DNA from: Campylobacter curvus
GTDB taxonomy: Bacteria; Campylobacterota; Campylobacteria; Campylobacterales; Campylobacteraceae
DNA length: 64,000 nt
Assembly: GCF_013372125.1 (NCBI RefSeq)
Contig: NZ_CP053826.1
Location: 1,798,001-1,862,000, forward strand
Reading direction: 5' to 3'
In this document: piece after piece, positions 52,734 to 60,992 of the stretch
Numbering within the stretch: position 1 is the stretch's first letter
Layout: every line of letters begins with the position of its first letter
Notes under the pieces: generated by a model
What the model was told of the DNA's origin: nothing
Seen by the model: only the letters and a program-made list of their open reading frames with translations
Database searches by the model: none
Program-made: the position numbers and the translations under genes

Positions 52734-53570
52734 ATGCAAGAGATAAACGAGCAAAATTTTAGCGGCGAAAGGGCGATGTTTTGGTGCAAGGACACGAGAT
52801 TTTCGTATTGCGTCTTTAATGAGGGTGAGTCCCCGCTAAAGCACAGTCAAAATTTAGAGCTAAATTTCACGCTTTTTAAGTGGAAATATCCGCTTTGGTA
52901 TAGCAAAAACGCCAGGCTGGAAAGCTGTACTTTCTACGAGATGGCAAGGGCCGGCGTCTGGTATAGCTCGGACATTTTTTTCAACCAATGCACCATCGAA
53001 GCGCCCAAAAATTTCAGACGCTCAAAAAACATCACTCTACAAAACGTGACGCTGCCAAACGCCGCCGAGACACTTTGGAGCTGTGAAAACGTGACGCTTA
53101 AAAACGTGAGCGCCAGGGGCGATTATTTTGCGATGAACAGCACGAACGTCAGCATTGAAAATTTAAATTTAGCAGGCAACTACAGCTTTGATGGCGTCAA
53201 AAATTTAGAGATCAAAAACTCTAAGATCATCTCAAAAGACGCCTTTTGGAACAGTCAAAACGTGACCGTGACGGGTAGCTTCATCTCGGGCGAATACCTT
53301 GGCTGGAACTCGAAAAACATCACATTCATCGACTGTGTCATCCAAAGCGAGCAAGGCATGTGCTACATCGACAATGTCGTGCTAAAAAACTGCAAGACGG
53401 TAAACACGAACCTGGCGTTTGAGTATTCAAGCGTGCAGGCTGAAATTTCAAGCGGTATCGACAGCGTGAAAAACCCGATCGGCGGGCGCATCAGAGCGCA
53501 AAATTTCGGCGAAGTGATACTTGAAAAAGATAGGATCGACCCCGCCAAAACGCAAATAGAGCAAATTTGA
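52734..53570 (+). CDS. DUF3737 family protein, right-handed beta-helix
   Basis: A 278-residue protein made of repeated short strands with pattern N-V-T-L-x-N-V / N-I-T-F-x-D-C (for example ENVTLKNVSARGDYF, QNVTVTGSFISGEY, KNITFIDCVIQSEQ). This is the DUF3737 family, a parallel beta-helix of unknown function found in many gut and oral bacteria. No signal peptide is present, so it is cytoplasmic. AAAAGGAA precedes the ATG by 6 bases. It is followed after 38 bases by the PatB-like gene. Confidence 0.8.
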   Translation: MQEINEQNFSGERAMFWCKDTRFSYCVFNEGESPLKHSQNLELNFTLFKWKYPLWYSKNARLESCTFYEMARAGVWYSSDIFFNQCTIEAPKNFRRSKNITLQNVTLPNAAETLWSCENVTLKNVSARGDYFAMNSTNVSIENLNLAGNYSFDGVKNLEIKNSKIISKDAFWNSQNVTVTGSFISGEYLGWNSKNITFIDCVIQSEQGMCYIDNVVLKNCKTVNTNLAFEYSSVQAEISSGIDSVKNPIGGRIRAQNFGEVILEKDRIDPAKTQIEQI

Positions 53571-53608
53571 TATAATGGCTGAAAATTTTAATACTGCGAG
53601 GTAAAACG

Positions 53609-54772
53609 ATGAAATACGACTTTGACACGCCCGTCGATAGAAGCGGCACAAACTCCTCAAAATGGCGCACCGTAGGCAACGAGCTACCGATGTGGGTGGC
53701 AGATATGGACTTTCGCGCTGCGCCTGAAATTTTGAAAGTCTTACAAGATCGCCTAGATAACGGCGTCTTTGGCTATTCGTTCATCCCAAAGGAGTGGAAC
53801 AACGCTATTTGCTCGTGGTGGCAACGCAGACATGGCGTGAGATTCGAGCCAAACTGGGCGATATTTTGCACCGGCGTGATCCCCGCTCTCTCGACCGCGA
53901 TCCGCCGTTTTACTAGCCCGGGAGATAAAATTTTAGTCCAAAGCCCCGTTTATCACGTATTTTTTAACTGTATCGCAAACAACGGCAGGGAAATTTCGGC
54001 AAACGAGCTCGTGTATAAAAACGGCAAATACGAGATAGACTTTGACGATCTTGAAAAAAAGCTCGCAAACCCGCTCACGACGATGATGCTACTTTGCAAC
54101 CCGCACAATCCTATCGGCAAAATTTGGGACAAGGCCACACTTGGCAAGATCGGCGAACTATGCCATAAACACGGCGTACTAGTCATCAGCGACGAGATCC
54201 ACTGCGACATCACCGATCCGGGAAAGAGCTATACGCCTTTTATAAGCGTTTCCGAGCTTTGCGCGCAAAACACCATCGCTTGCATCTCGCCTACAAAAGC
54301 CTTTAATATCGCCGGCCTTCAAAGCTCGGCAGTCGTCGTGCCAAACGAAAATTTAAGAGTAAAAATGGCCGCAGCGATAAACTACGACGAAGTCGGCGAG
54401 GCCAATGCCTTTGCGATAATCGCTGCTATCGCAGCATTTGAGCGTGGTGAAACGTGGCTAGACGAGATGAGAGCCTACATCTACGAGAACAAAAAAATCG
54501 TGCAAGAATTTATAAAAAATGAAAATTTACCCGTGCATCTAGTCGCGTCCGAGGCGACCTATCTTTTGTGGTTGGACTGCTCCAAGGTCTGCGAGGATTC
54601 CAGCGATTTTATGAAATTCCTACGCGAGAAAGCGGGACTTTGGCTAAATGACGGCAACGCTTACAGAGGGGATAATTTTTTCCTTCGTATGAATATCGCG
54701 ACACAAAAAAGCCGCGTCATCGAAGGGCTAAATCGCCTAAAAAACGGGATAAATTTATATTTGAAAAGATGA
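53609..54772 (+). CDS. patB: PatB/MalY-type C-S lyase (cystathionine beta-lyase-like aminotransferase)
   Basis: A 387-residue PLP enzyme of the fold-type I MalY/PatB family that cleaves C-S bonds of cystathionine or cysteine conjugates. The start MKYDFDTPVDRSGTNSSKW and ELPMWVADMDF are typical; the PLP lysine is in SPTKAFNIAGLQSSA near 232, and LLCNPHNPIG and SDEIHCDI carry the cofactor contacts. C-terminal Arg for the substrate carboxylate is in FFLRMNIAT. It ends before a bidirectional terminator. Together with metB it forms a sulfur amino acid theme in this region. Confidence 0.9.
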   Translation: MKYDFDTPVDRSGTNSSKWRTVGNELPMWVADMDFRAAPEILKVLQDRLDNGVFGYSFIPKEWNNAICSWWQRRHGVRFEPNWAIFCTGVIPALSTAIRRFTSPGDKILVQSPVYHVFFNCIANNGREISANELVYKNGKYEIDFDDLEKKLANPLTTMMLLCNPHNPIGKIWDKATLGKIGELCHKHGVLVISDEIHCDITDPGKSYTPFISVSELCAQNTIACISPTKAFNIAGLQSSAVVVPNENLRVKMAAAINYDEVGEANAFAIIAAIAAFERGETWLDEMRAYIYENKKIVQEFIKNENLPVHLVASEATYLLWLDCSKVCEDSSDFMKFLREKAGLWLNDGNAYRGDNFFLRMNIATQKSRVIEGLNRLKNGINLYLKR

Positions 54773-54863
54773 TTGAAGCAAGAAGGCACTCACTTGCGAG
54801 ACAGTGTCGTTTTACCACGTCAAAAATAGGAACGAGGCTCGCACAGCGATCAATCAAAATTTG

Positions 54864-54892
54864 GGATTTAAAGCGCATTTGGCTTTAAATCC
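54864..54892. terminator. bidirectional terminator between patB and the lipoprotein gene
   Basis: Perfect 11-bp stem GGATTTAAAGC (54864-54874) / GCTTTAAATCC (54882-54892) with a 7-base loop, between convergent genes. Confidence 0.7.
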
Positions 54893-54901
54893 ACTAGAAA
54901 A

Positions 54902-55249
54902 TCATTTATCCTCATATACCAAAGACATCTGACCATGACCGAAATTTAATATCCCTTCACACTTTTTGAAATGTATCTCGATGCCCTTGTCGCTAACCAT
55001 CCTTATGCCGCTAGCCGCAGGAGCGTGCTTCATGTCGAATTTATAGCCCATAGAGTCCGTAAAGACGGCTGTTTCAAAAAGATCGCTCGATACTAGCGTG
55101 GCTTTATAGTCTTTGTAGTCTCCTGTTCCGTGAAATTCGATCGTTTTTGTCTCTTTAGCCATAGATGGCGCCTGAGTAGCGGTATTTGAAGTCGCGCAGC
55201 CGCTTAAAAATGCGAGTACGATCAAAGATGAAGCTAGAATTTTTTTCAT
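54902..55249 (-). CDS. Lipoprotein, MliC/lysozyme-inhibitor-like
   Basis: A 115-residue lipoprotein: signal peptide with lipobox LSGC (Cys18). The mature domain has VSSDLFETAVFTDSMGYKFDMKHAPAASGIRMVSDKGIEIHFKKCEG, which follows the MliC pattern (S-x-S-G-x-x-Y, G-x-x-x-x-F) of membrane-bound inhibitors of c-type lysozyme. It probably faces the periplasm or outer membrane and protects peptidoglycan. A single remaining cysteine (KKCEG) is odd, as MliC usually has none or a pair. Element copy 5 lies 62 bases upstream. AAAGGAT precedes the ATG. Confidence 0.7.
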   Translation of the reverse strand: MKKILASSLIVLAFLSGCATSNTATQAPSMAKETKTIEFHGTGDYKDYKATLVSSDLFETAVFTDSMGYKFDMKHAPAASGIRMVSDKGIEIHFKKCEGILNFGHGQMSLVYEDK

Positions 55250-55310
55250 GTTTATCCTTTGGGAAATTATGACAGATTTTACTTTTTAAAGATAAATTTA
55301 AAATAAAATT

Positions 55311-55497
55311 GGCCCTGTTATAATAAATCATTGACACTTGCTTCGCAAACCCTGTTTGCTCCGCAAAGCGCCGAACATATAGCACGATTTACGCGGTCAG
55401 CTACCGCTTCCCTGTAAATCGGCGGCGATAGCGTCGCTTCACAAGGTTTGACTTCGCTCTTGAAAGATGAAAATCAATGAAATATTTTAGTAGAGCC
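55311..55497 (+). mobile_element. MITE-like element copy 5
   Basis: A 187-bp copy with ends GGCCCTGTTATAATA and TATTTTAGTAGAGCC and an exact 8-bp target duplication ATAAAATT (55303-55310, 55498-55505). The interior is nearly the same as copy 1. The L end reads outward (TTATTATAACAGGGCC) toward the lipoprotein gene. Confidence 0.9.
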
Positions 55498-55512
55498 ATA
55501 AAATTTCACACG

Positions 55513-56091
55513 CTAGCGCGTAAATTTAAACTCATTGAGCTCCAAAAAGTCCATCATCGCGTTCATCACGCCAAATCTTTTAGCCTCAAGCAGCCTTTGC
55601 ACGCTTATGTCTTCTTGTCTCAAAAAGTCCTCCTCAAGCAGCCTAGCCCTCGTAGTGCCCCTTAAAAGCGGGCTTTTAGGTGTTATCCAGCCGTTATCAA
55701 AGATCGCTAAATTCGCGATACTAGTATCGGTCACAAGCCCGTTTTTTATCATCACTATCTCGCTGAATGCACCCTTTGCAGCGTCTATATCGCTTCTATC
55801 TAAAAATTTCTTCTCATAGCTAAAGTCCACATCCACAAGCCTAAATTCATAAAATTTCCTCATCTCATAGGCAAAATACTCTACGCTTTTTAAATTCCCG
55901 CCTCTATCATATATGACCTTGGCTCTGACTAGGCCGGCGAGCGGCGAATCGAGGCAGCTTTCAAGGTCAAATTTAAGCGCTTCATCGGCCGAGGCTTCCG
56001 CTCTTTTTATATGAAATTTTAAATTTTGCGGCCTGAAGTCTAGAATTTTTATCGTTTCAAAAAGTAAATCCGACTTTTTGCAGTAGCTCAT
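55513..56091 (-). CDS. pabC: Aminotransferase class IV, probable aminodeoxychorismate lyase
   Basis: A 192-residue fold-type IV PLP enzyme. The conserved GLVTDTSIANLAIFDNGWITPKSPLLRGTTRARLL near 130-165 corresponds to the class IV signature (E-x-x-x-x-N-x-F...W-x-T-P...L-x-G-x-x-R); the lysine is in the KVIYDRGG region or close by. Because it overlaps pabB by 35 bases, it is probably PabC, which forms 4-aminobenzoate for folate. Shorter than E. coli PabC (269), as in other Campylobacter. Confidence 0.85.
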   Translation of the reverse strand: MSYCKKSDLLFETIKILDFRPQNLKFHIKRAEASADEALKFDLESCLDSPLAGLVRAKVIYDRGGNLKSVEYFAYEMRKFYEFRLVDVDFSYEKKFLDRSDIDAAKGAFSEIVMIKNGLVTDTSIANLAIFDNGWITPKSPLLRGTTRARLLEEDFLRQEDISVQRLLEAKRFGVMNAMMDFLELNEFKFTR

Positions 56092-56983
56092 CGTATTCCT
56101 TTCTGGCGTCGCTACGCGCGGTTATGCCTCCGCCGCTAAAAAATTTAAGCGTTTGACCGAGCTTTTTTACAAATCTTATCATCACGAAGCTTTGCAAAAT
56201 TTCCCCGTCAAAATAGACGAACACACCCGTGTAAAAGCCGCGTGGCTCGCGTTCACACTCGTTTATGATCCTGCAGGTCTCATGCTTTGGCGTGCCGCTT
56301 ATCGATCCGACAGGTAAAATTTTATCAAAAATATCGCCAAAGCCTAAATCCTCGTGTAGTTTGCCACTGATGTGAGAGCTGGTCTGTAGCAGCCCTGCGG
56401 CTCGCTCGATAAAGCGAAATCTATGCACTCTAACCTCGCTAGCCACCATGGACAGGTCGTTTCGCATCAGATCTACGACCATCGCCTGCTCACTGAATTC
56501 CTTCTCGTCGTTTAGCAAAATTTCATCGGCATTTGGCAAACTAGCGTCTATCGTGCCCTTCATCGGAAAGGTGTGGATGTAGCCGTTTTCGATGCGCACA
56601 AAGGGCTCGGGCGAGAAGCAGACGAAGTCACCTTCTTTTAGCACCGCTGCTTTCGCATTTGAGTGCTCAAATATTTCTTGCAAGCTAAGATCCGTCTTTA
56701 TAACGGTCGAGAAGCAGAGGTTTAAAAGATAGCTATCACCGTTTTTTTGGTGCTCCTGCACGATGTCAAAGCTCTTTTTATACTCCTCAAAGCCGATCGG
56801 GAATTTTTGCAGGTCGTATTTTAATGGGACGCTGTTTTTGGCGTCGAGCTTAAATTTTAGGCCAAATTTCGTAGCCTCATCAGGACTACAAACGATATCA
56901 AAGTCCGGTGTATCGTAGCTTAGCAAAGCGATGAATGGCGTTGTTTTGAACGAATTTAGTTTATTTTTCGTAGTTTTTAGCAA
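56057..56983 (-). CDS. pabB: Aminodeoxychorismate synthase component I
   Basis: A 308-residue chorismate-binding enzyme that, with a glutamine amidotransferase, makes 4-amino-4-deoxychorismate. Visible motifs are FPMKGTIDASLP (KGT loop), NEKEFSEQAMVVDLMRNDLSMV, ILPVGSISGTPKHETCRIINE and FYTGVFVYFDG. It lacks the N-terminal half of the longer TrpE/PabB proteins. The amidotransferase PabA is not in the window. It is followed by pabC with an overlap. Confidence 0.9.
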   Translation of the reverse strand: MLKTTKNKLNSFKTTPFIALLSYDTPDFDIVCSPDEATKFGLKFKLDAKNSVPLKYDLQKFPIGFEEYKKSFDIVQEHQKNGDSYLLNLCFSTVIKTDLSLQEIFEHSNAKAAVLKEGDFVCFSPEPFVRIENGYIHTFPMKGTIDASLPNADEILLNDEKEFSEQAMVVDLMRNDLSMVASEVRVHRFRFIERAAGLLQTSSHISGKLHEDLGFGDIFDKILPVGSISGTPKHETCRIINECEREPRGFYTGVFVYFDGEILQSFVMIRFVKKLGQTLKFFSGGGITARSDARKEYDELLQKVGFTF

Positions 56984-57127
56984 AATTTGACCTAAATTTA
57001 AGAGGCTTTGTCATAGTTGCGTCGTTTAAACAAAGCCGTTTGAAAATAGTAGTGAAATTTCGCTTAAATTTTGATCTCAGTGATGCTTAGGCAAGGTATC
57101 TCGCACGCATGGAGCAAAATTTTAAAA

Positions 57128-57150
57128 GCCCGCCAGGCTCATTGGCGGGC
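57128..57150 (-). terminator. terminator of sodB
   Basis: GCCCGCCA (57128-57135) pairs with TGGCGGGC (57143-57150) around a 7-base loop, followed on the minus strand by TTTTAAAATTTT. Confidence 0.85.
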
Positions 57151-57172
57151 AAATTTTAGATGAATTCAGCCC

Positions 57173-57805
57173 TTAATGACAGCCGCATTTGCCGTGAAGC
57201 TCGTCGATATAGAATTTAACAGAATTTAAGCCCTCTTTGAGCGCCCACTCGTAAGCCTCGCTCACAAATTCCCAGTTGATATTTTCGTAAAATTTCTCGA
57301 GATATTTCGGGCGAGCGTTGAAACTATCGATATAATAAGCATGCTCCCAAACATCTACGACAAGAAGCGGGATCTTACCGTCAGTCACAGGCGTGACGGC
57401 GTTTGAAGTCTGAACGATCTGTAGTTTTTTGCTTTTAGGATCCAAAACCAGCCAGCACCATCCCGAGCCAAAAAGCGTGGTCGCAGCCTTGATAAATTCC
57501 TCTTTAAAATCCGTGAAATTCGCGCTTAATGCAGCTTTTAGCTCGGCGCTTGGCTCACTTTTTTTAGCTATACAGTCCCAGTAAAAGTCGTGATTATAGA
57601 CCTGTGCGGCGTTATTGTAAAGCCCACCCTCACTGCCTACCAAAAGCTCGTAAAGTCCTGCGTTTTCAAATTTCGTATCCTTTACGAGATTGTTTAGATT
57701 ATTCACATAAGTCGCGTGGTGTTTGCCATAATGATAATTACAGGTCTCCTCGCTGACGACGGCGTTTGACTTCGCATCAAACGGAAGTTCTCTTAGTTTA
57801 AACAT
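57173..57805 (-). CDS. sodB: Superoxide dismutase, iron type
   Basis: A 210-residue cytosolic superoxide dismutase. Metal ligands are visible: His near 27 (YHYGKHHATYVNNLN), His near 75 (YNHDFYW), and Asp/His in LLVVDVWEHAYYIDSF near 155. QVYNHDFYW rather than the Mn-type pattern supports iron. The C-terminus is extended by HGKCGCH, a possible metal-binding tail. A perfect -10 box (TATAAT, minus strand, 57839-57844) and AAAGGAG precede it; a palindrome upstream may be the site of an iron or peroxide regulator. Confidence 0.95.
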   Translation of the reverse strand: MFKLRELPFDAKSNAVVSEETCNYHYGKHHATYVNNLNNLVKDTKFENAGLYELLVGSEGGLYNNAAQVYNHDFYWDCIAKKSEPSAELKAALSANFTDFKEEFIKAATTLFGSGWCWLVLDPKSKKLQIVQTSNAVTPVTDGKIPLLVVDVWEHAYYIDSFNARPKYLEKFYENINWEFVSEAYEWALKEGLNSVKFYIDELHGKCGCH

Positions 57806-57838
57806 TGCTTTCTCCTTTGATTTTGTTTGTGAGTCGCT

Positions 57839-57844
57839 ATTATA
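57839..57844 (-). promoter_or_regulatory. -10 box of sodB
   Basis: TATAAT on the minus strand in CATTATAATAGCG, 34 bases before the sodB ATG. Confidence 0.65.
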
Positions 57845-57878
57845 ATGAAATAACCTGATTAAATTATTAATTGAGTAT

Positions 57879-57900
57879 TTTTATCCTTTAGGGGATAAAA
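57879..57900. promoter_or_regulatory. palindrome in the sodB-dctP divergent spacer
   Basis: TTTTATCC (57879-57886) and GGATAAAA (57893-57900) form a perfect inverted repeat with a 6-base centre, about 35 bases upstream of the sodB -10 box. It may be an operator, or the end of a short transcript. Confidence 0.4.
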
Positions 57901-57988
57901 TTTTGGATTATGTTTCGTTTTTACACATTATATTATAAAATAATGTAACTAAAAGTAACATATTATATACGTCGCTGATCGTTTCATT

Positions 57989-57994
57989 TATAAT
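57989..57994 (+). promoter_or_regulatory. -10 box of the TRAP transporter operon
   Basis: TATAAT in CATTTATAATAAGCC, 32 bases before the dctP ATG; AAAGGAG lies next to the start. Confidence 0.6.
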
Positions 57995-58025
57995 AAGCCT
58001 TAAACCAAAACACAAAGGAGACATA

Positions 58026-59018
58026 ATGAAAATTCTAATCTCTACCCTACTTAGCTGCGCTGTAGCAGTATCCGCTTTTGCCGCAGGCAAGACCTACACG
58101 GTAAAATTTGCCCACGTAGTCGCGGCTTCCACACCAAAAGGCAAGGCGGCGGACTTTTTTGCTAAGCGCGTTGATGAGCTTAGCAATGGAGCGATCAAGG
58201 TGCAGGTTTTCCCGTCTGCACAGCTGATTGACGATGACCGCGTGTTTGGCGCATTAAAGCTTGGCAACGTGCAGATGGCGGCTCCCAGCTTTTCTAAATT
58301 TACGCCGATAGTGCCGCAGTTTCAGCTATTTGACCTGCCATTTATATTCGCTGACAGCGAGCATTTGCATAAAGTCCAAGACGGTGCGGTAGGTGCGGCG
58401 CTAAAAGAGCTCGTGACTAAAAAAGGCTTCGTCGCGCTTGATTACTGGGACGCCGGATTCAAGCATTTTAGTTCGAGTAAAAAGCCAATAGTGTTACCAA
58501 ACGACGCACAAGGGCAAAAATTTAGGATCCAAAGCTCAAAAGTGCTCGAAGAGCAGATCAAAGCAGTCGGGGGCAATCCGCAAGTCTTGCCGTTTTCCGA
58601 GGTATATTCGGCGTTGCAACAAGGCGTAGTCGATGCTACTGAAAACCCGCTCTCAAATTTTTACAACTCCAAATTCCACGAAGTACAAACCTCGCTCACG
58701 CTCTCATCGCACGGGTATTTGGGCTATCTAGTCGTCGTGAGTGATAAATTTTGGAGCAAACTGCCTGACGATCTAAAAAAGGTCTTCGTACAAGCGCTTA
58801 GCGAGGCGACCGCGTTTGAGCGCGAAGAGACCGCAAAAGAGGACGCTCACGTCATCGCCGAGCTTGAAAAATACATCGCAGGCGGCAAAAAGCTTGAAAT
58901 TTTAAAGCTTGACGAGGCGCAAAGGAAGCAGTGGTCGGACGCGATGAGCGGTATCTATCCTAAATTTTACGACATCATCGGCAAAGAGCTCATAGAGCAG
59001 ACGATGAACGCGAAATAA
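58026..59018 (+). CDS. dctP: TRAP dicarboxylate transporter, binding protein DctP
   Basis: Periplasmic solute receptor of a tripartite (TRAP) transporter, 330 residues with a signal peptide ending near residue 20 (VSAFAAG). Typical motifs: KFAHVVAASTPKGKAADFFAKRVDELSNGAIKVQVFPSAQL, the carboxylate-binding Arg in QGQKFRIQSSKV near 160 and NPLSNFYNSKFHEVQ near 215. C4-dicarboxylates such as succinate, fumarate or malate are the usual ligands of DctP. First gene of dctPQM; 9 bases separate it from dctQ. Confidence 0.95.
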   Translation: MKILISTLLSCAVAVSAFAAGKTYTVKFAHVVAASTPKGKAADFFAKRVDELSNGAIKVQVFPSAQLIDDDRVFGALKLGNVQMAAPSFSKFTPIVPQFQLFDLPFIFADSEHLHKVQDGAVGAALKELVTKKGFVALDYWDAGFKHFSSSKKPIVLPNDAQGQKFRIQSSKVLEEQIKAVGGNPQVLPFSEVYSALQQGVVDATENPLSNFYNSKFHEVQTSLTLSSHGYLGYLVVVSDKFWSKLPDDLKKVFVQALSEATAFEREETAKEDAHVIAELEKYIAGGKKLEILKLDEAQRKQWSDAMSGIYPKFYDIIGKELIEQTMNAK

Positions 59019-59027
59019 AGGGCGAAA

Positions 59028-59570
59028 ATGCAAAATTTTTTTAAAATTTTAGACGTTGGCATCGCCTCTATCAATAAAACGATCGCCGTCATCGGGCTAG
59101 CCACCGGCACGTTGCTAGCCTTTGCCAACGTCGTTATGCGCTACTGCTTTAACAGCGGATGGTCGTGGGCAGGAGAGGTGACAAACTACCTTTTCATCTG
59201 GTCGGCGTTTTTCGCTGCGGCGTATGGCTTTAACAAGGGCATTCACATCAGTGTCACGATCCTAATCGAAAAATTCCCACCCGCTTTGGCAAAGGCGTGC
59301 CTTGTCTTTTCGCACGTGCTAACGAGCGTATTTTTGCTTTTCATCGTGGTTTATGGCGTGGAGTACTTGCAAATTTTACACGAGATGGATCAGATGATGA
59401 TCGATCTAAATATCCCGCAATGGGTGCCGATGCTGGTGCTACCGATCGCGTTTTTAGGTGCGAGCTACCGCGCGGGAGAAAAGATCGTGCAGGTAGCTAA
59501 AACGCCCGCCGATCGCGTCGTGCTAAACGCCGAGGCCGAGCTCGTGCATGATAGCGTAGTGAAAAACTAA
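59028..59570 (+). CDS. dctQ: TRAP transporter, small membrane subunit DctQ
   Basis: A 180-residue protein with four membrane helices. The family motif MRYCFNSGWSWAGEVTNYLFIWSAFFAAAYGF near 40-75 and the RAGEKIV end are clear. It joins DctP and DctM in a Na+-driven importer. dctM starts nine bases after its stop. Confidence 0.94.
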   Translation: MQNFFKILDVGIASINKTIAVIGLATGTLLAFANVVMRYCFNSGWSWAGEVTNYLFIWSAFFAAAYGFNKGIHISVTILIEKFPPALAKACLVFSHVLTSVFLLFIVVYGVEYLQILHEMDQMMIDLNIPQWVPMLVLPIAFLGASYRAGEKIVQVAKTPADRVVLNAEAELVHDSVVKN

Positions 59571-59579
59571 GGAGCGGCG

Positions 59580-60863
59580 ATGACGATAGCATTTTTATTT
59601 ATTTTGCTCTTTGGACTCATGCTAATTGGCGTGCCGGTCGCCGTATCGCTGGGAACGAGCACGGTTTTGACGATGATATTTTTCACCGATCTGGACGTCG
59701 CTGGCATACCTCAGCTCATCTTTGACGGGATCAATAAATTTAGCCTGATGGCGATCCCGATGTTTATCCTCGCAGGGAATTTACTAAGCAAAGGCGGCTC
59801 CGCCAGACGTATCATCGACTTTGCAAAGTCCATGGTCGGGCACTTGCCGGGCGGTTTGCCGATGAGCGCGATATTTGCCTGCATCATCTTTGCCGCGGTA
59901 TCTGGCAGCTCGCCTGCGACGGTCGTAGCGATAGGCTCGATAATGTTCGCCGCGATAAAGGAAGCCGGCTACCCCAAAGAATACGCCGTGGGCGGCATCA
60001 CGACCGCCGGCTCGCTTGGCATTTTGATCCCGCCCTCGGTGGTGATGATCGTTTATGGCGTCACGGCAGAGGTCAGTATCGGCAAGCTCTTCATGGCGGG
60101 CGTCGTGCCCGGGCTCATGCTAGGGACGATGATGCTGGCGCAGACTTACATCGGGGCTAGGCGGCTTGGGTTTAGAGCCACTGCCGCAGAGCCAGCGAGC
60201 GAACGGATGAGGAAATTTGGCAAGGCATTTTGGGCGCTACTCATCGTCGTGGTCGTCATCGGCGGAATTTACGGCGGCATATTCACGCCAACGGAAGCGG
60301 CTGCGGCGAGTGCGGTGTATGCGCTATTCATCTCGCTTTTTGTCTATAAAGACATCAAATTTAAAGACCTGTGGGACATCTGTCTGGACTCCGCGCTCAC
60401 GACGGCGATGATATTTTTCATCATCGCAAACGCCGTAGTCTTTGCCTATTTGCTAACGAGCGAGCAGATCCCGCAGGTGATCGCCGACGCACTACTGGAC
60501 GCAAACATCGGCAAGATCGGCTTTCTCATCTTTGTAAATATCTTGCTTTTCATCATGGGGCAGTTCATGGAGCCTTCAAGCGTAATAATGATCATGGTGC
60601 CGCTACTGCTGCCGATCTCGACGCAGCTTGGCATCGATCCGATCCATTTTGGCATCATTTTAGTCGTCAATATGGAGATCGGCATGGTCACGCCGCCTGT
60701 TGGGCTAAATTTATTTGTAGCTAGCGGCCTAACGGGGATGAATCTAAAAGACGTCATCATGGCTTGTTTGCCTTGGACGCTCACGCTTTTTTTGGGACTC
60801 GTGCTAGTCACTTACATCCCCGAAATTTCGCTTTGGTTGCCAAATTTGATGTATGGTAAGTGA
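59580..60863 (+). CDS. dctM: TRAP transporter, large membrane subunit DctM
   Basis: A 427-residue channel-forming subunit with about 12 helices. Recognised: LMLIGVPVAVSLGTST at the start, FAAVSGSSPATVVAIGSIM near 105, GITTAGSLGILIPPSVVMIVYG near 140 and MEIGMVTPPVGLNLFVASGL near 370. It moves the dicarboxylate using the Na+ gradient. GGAGCG precedes the ATG. Last gene of the operon. Confidence 0.95.
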   Translation: MTIAFLFILLFGLMLIGVPVAVSLGTSTVLTMIFFTDLDVAGIPQLIFDGINKFSLMAIPMFILAGNLLSKGGSARRIIDFAKSMVGHLPGGLPMSAIFACIIFAAVSGSSPATVVAIGSIMFAAIKEAGYPKEYAVGGITTAGSLGILIPPSVVMIVYGVTAEVSIGKLFMAGVVPGLMLGTMMLAQTYIGARRLGFRATAAEPASERMRKFGKAFWALLIVVVVIGGIYGGIFTPTEAAAASAVYALFISLFVYKDIKFKDLWDICLDSALTTAMIFFIIANAVVFAYLLTSEQIPQVIADALLDANIGKIGFLIFVNILLFIMGQFMEPSSVIMIMVPLLLPISTQLGIDPIHFGIILVVNMEIGMVTPPVGLNLFVASGLTGMNLKDVIMACLPWTLTLFLGLVLVTYIPEISLWLPNLMYGK

Positions 60864-60894
60864 AATTTTGCAGATTTTGTGCCTGCTTGCTTAA

Positions 60895-60920
60895 ATTTTA
60901 GGGGCGAGAGCTCCTAAAAT
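60895..60920. terminator. terminator between dctM and the diguanylate cyclase gene
   Basis: ATTTTAGG (60895-60902) and CCTAAAAT (60913-60920) form an 8-bp stem with a 10-base loop between convergent genes; probably bidirectional. Confidence 0.55.
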
Positions 60921-60992
60921 CACTTCAGACACTGTATCTGTGAAGCGACGAAATTTATCGGTGACGCCGCGGTTTGCGAGAGGACGCCCGAT

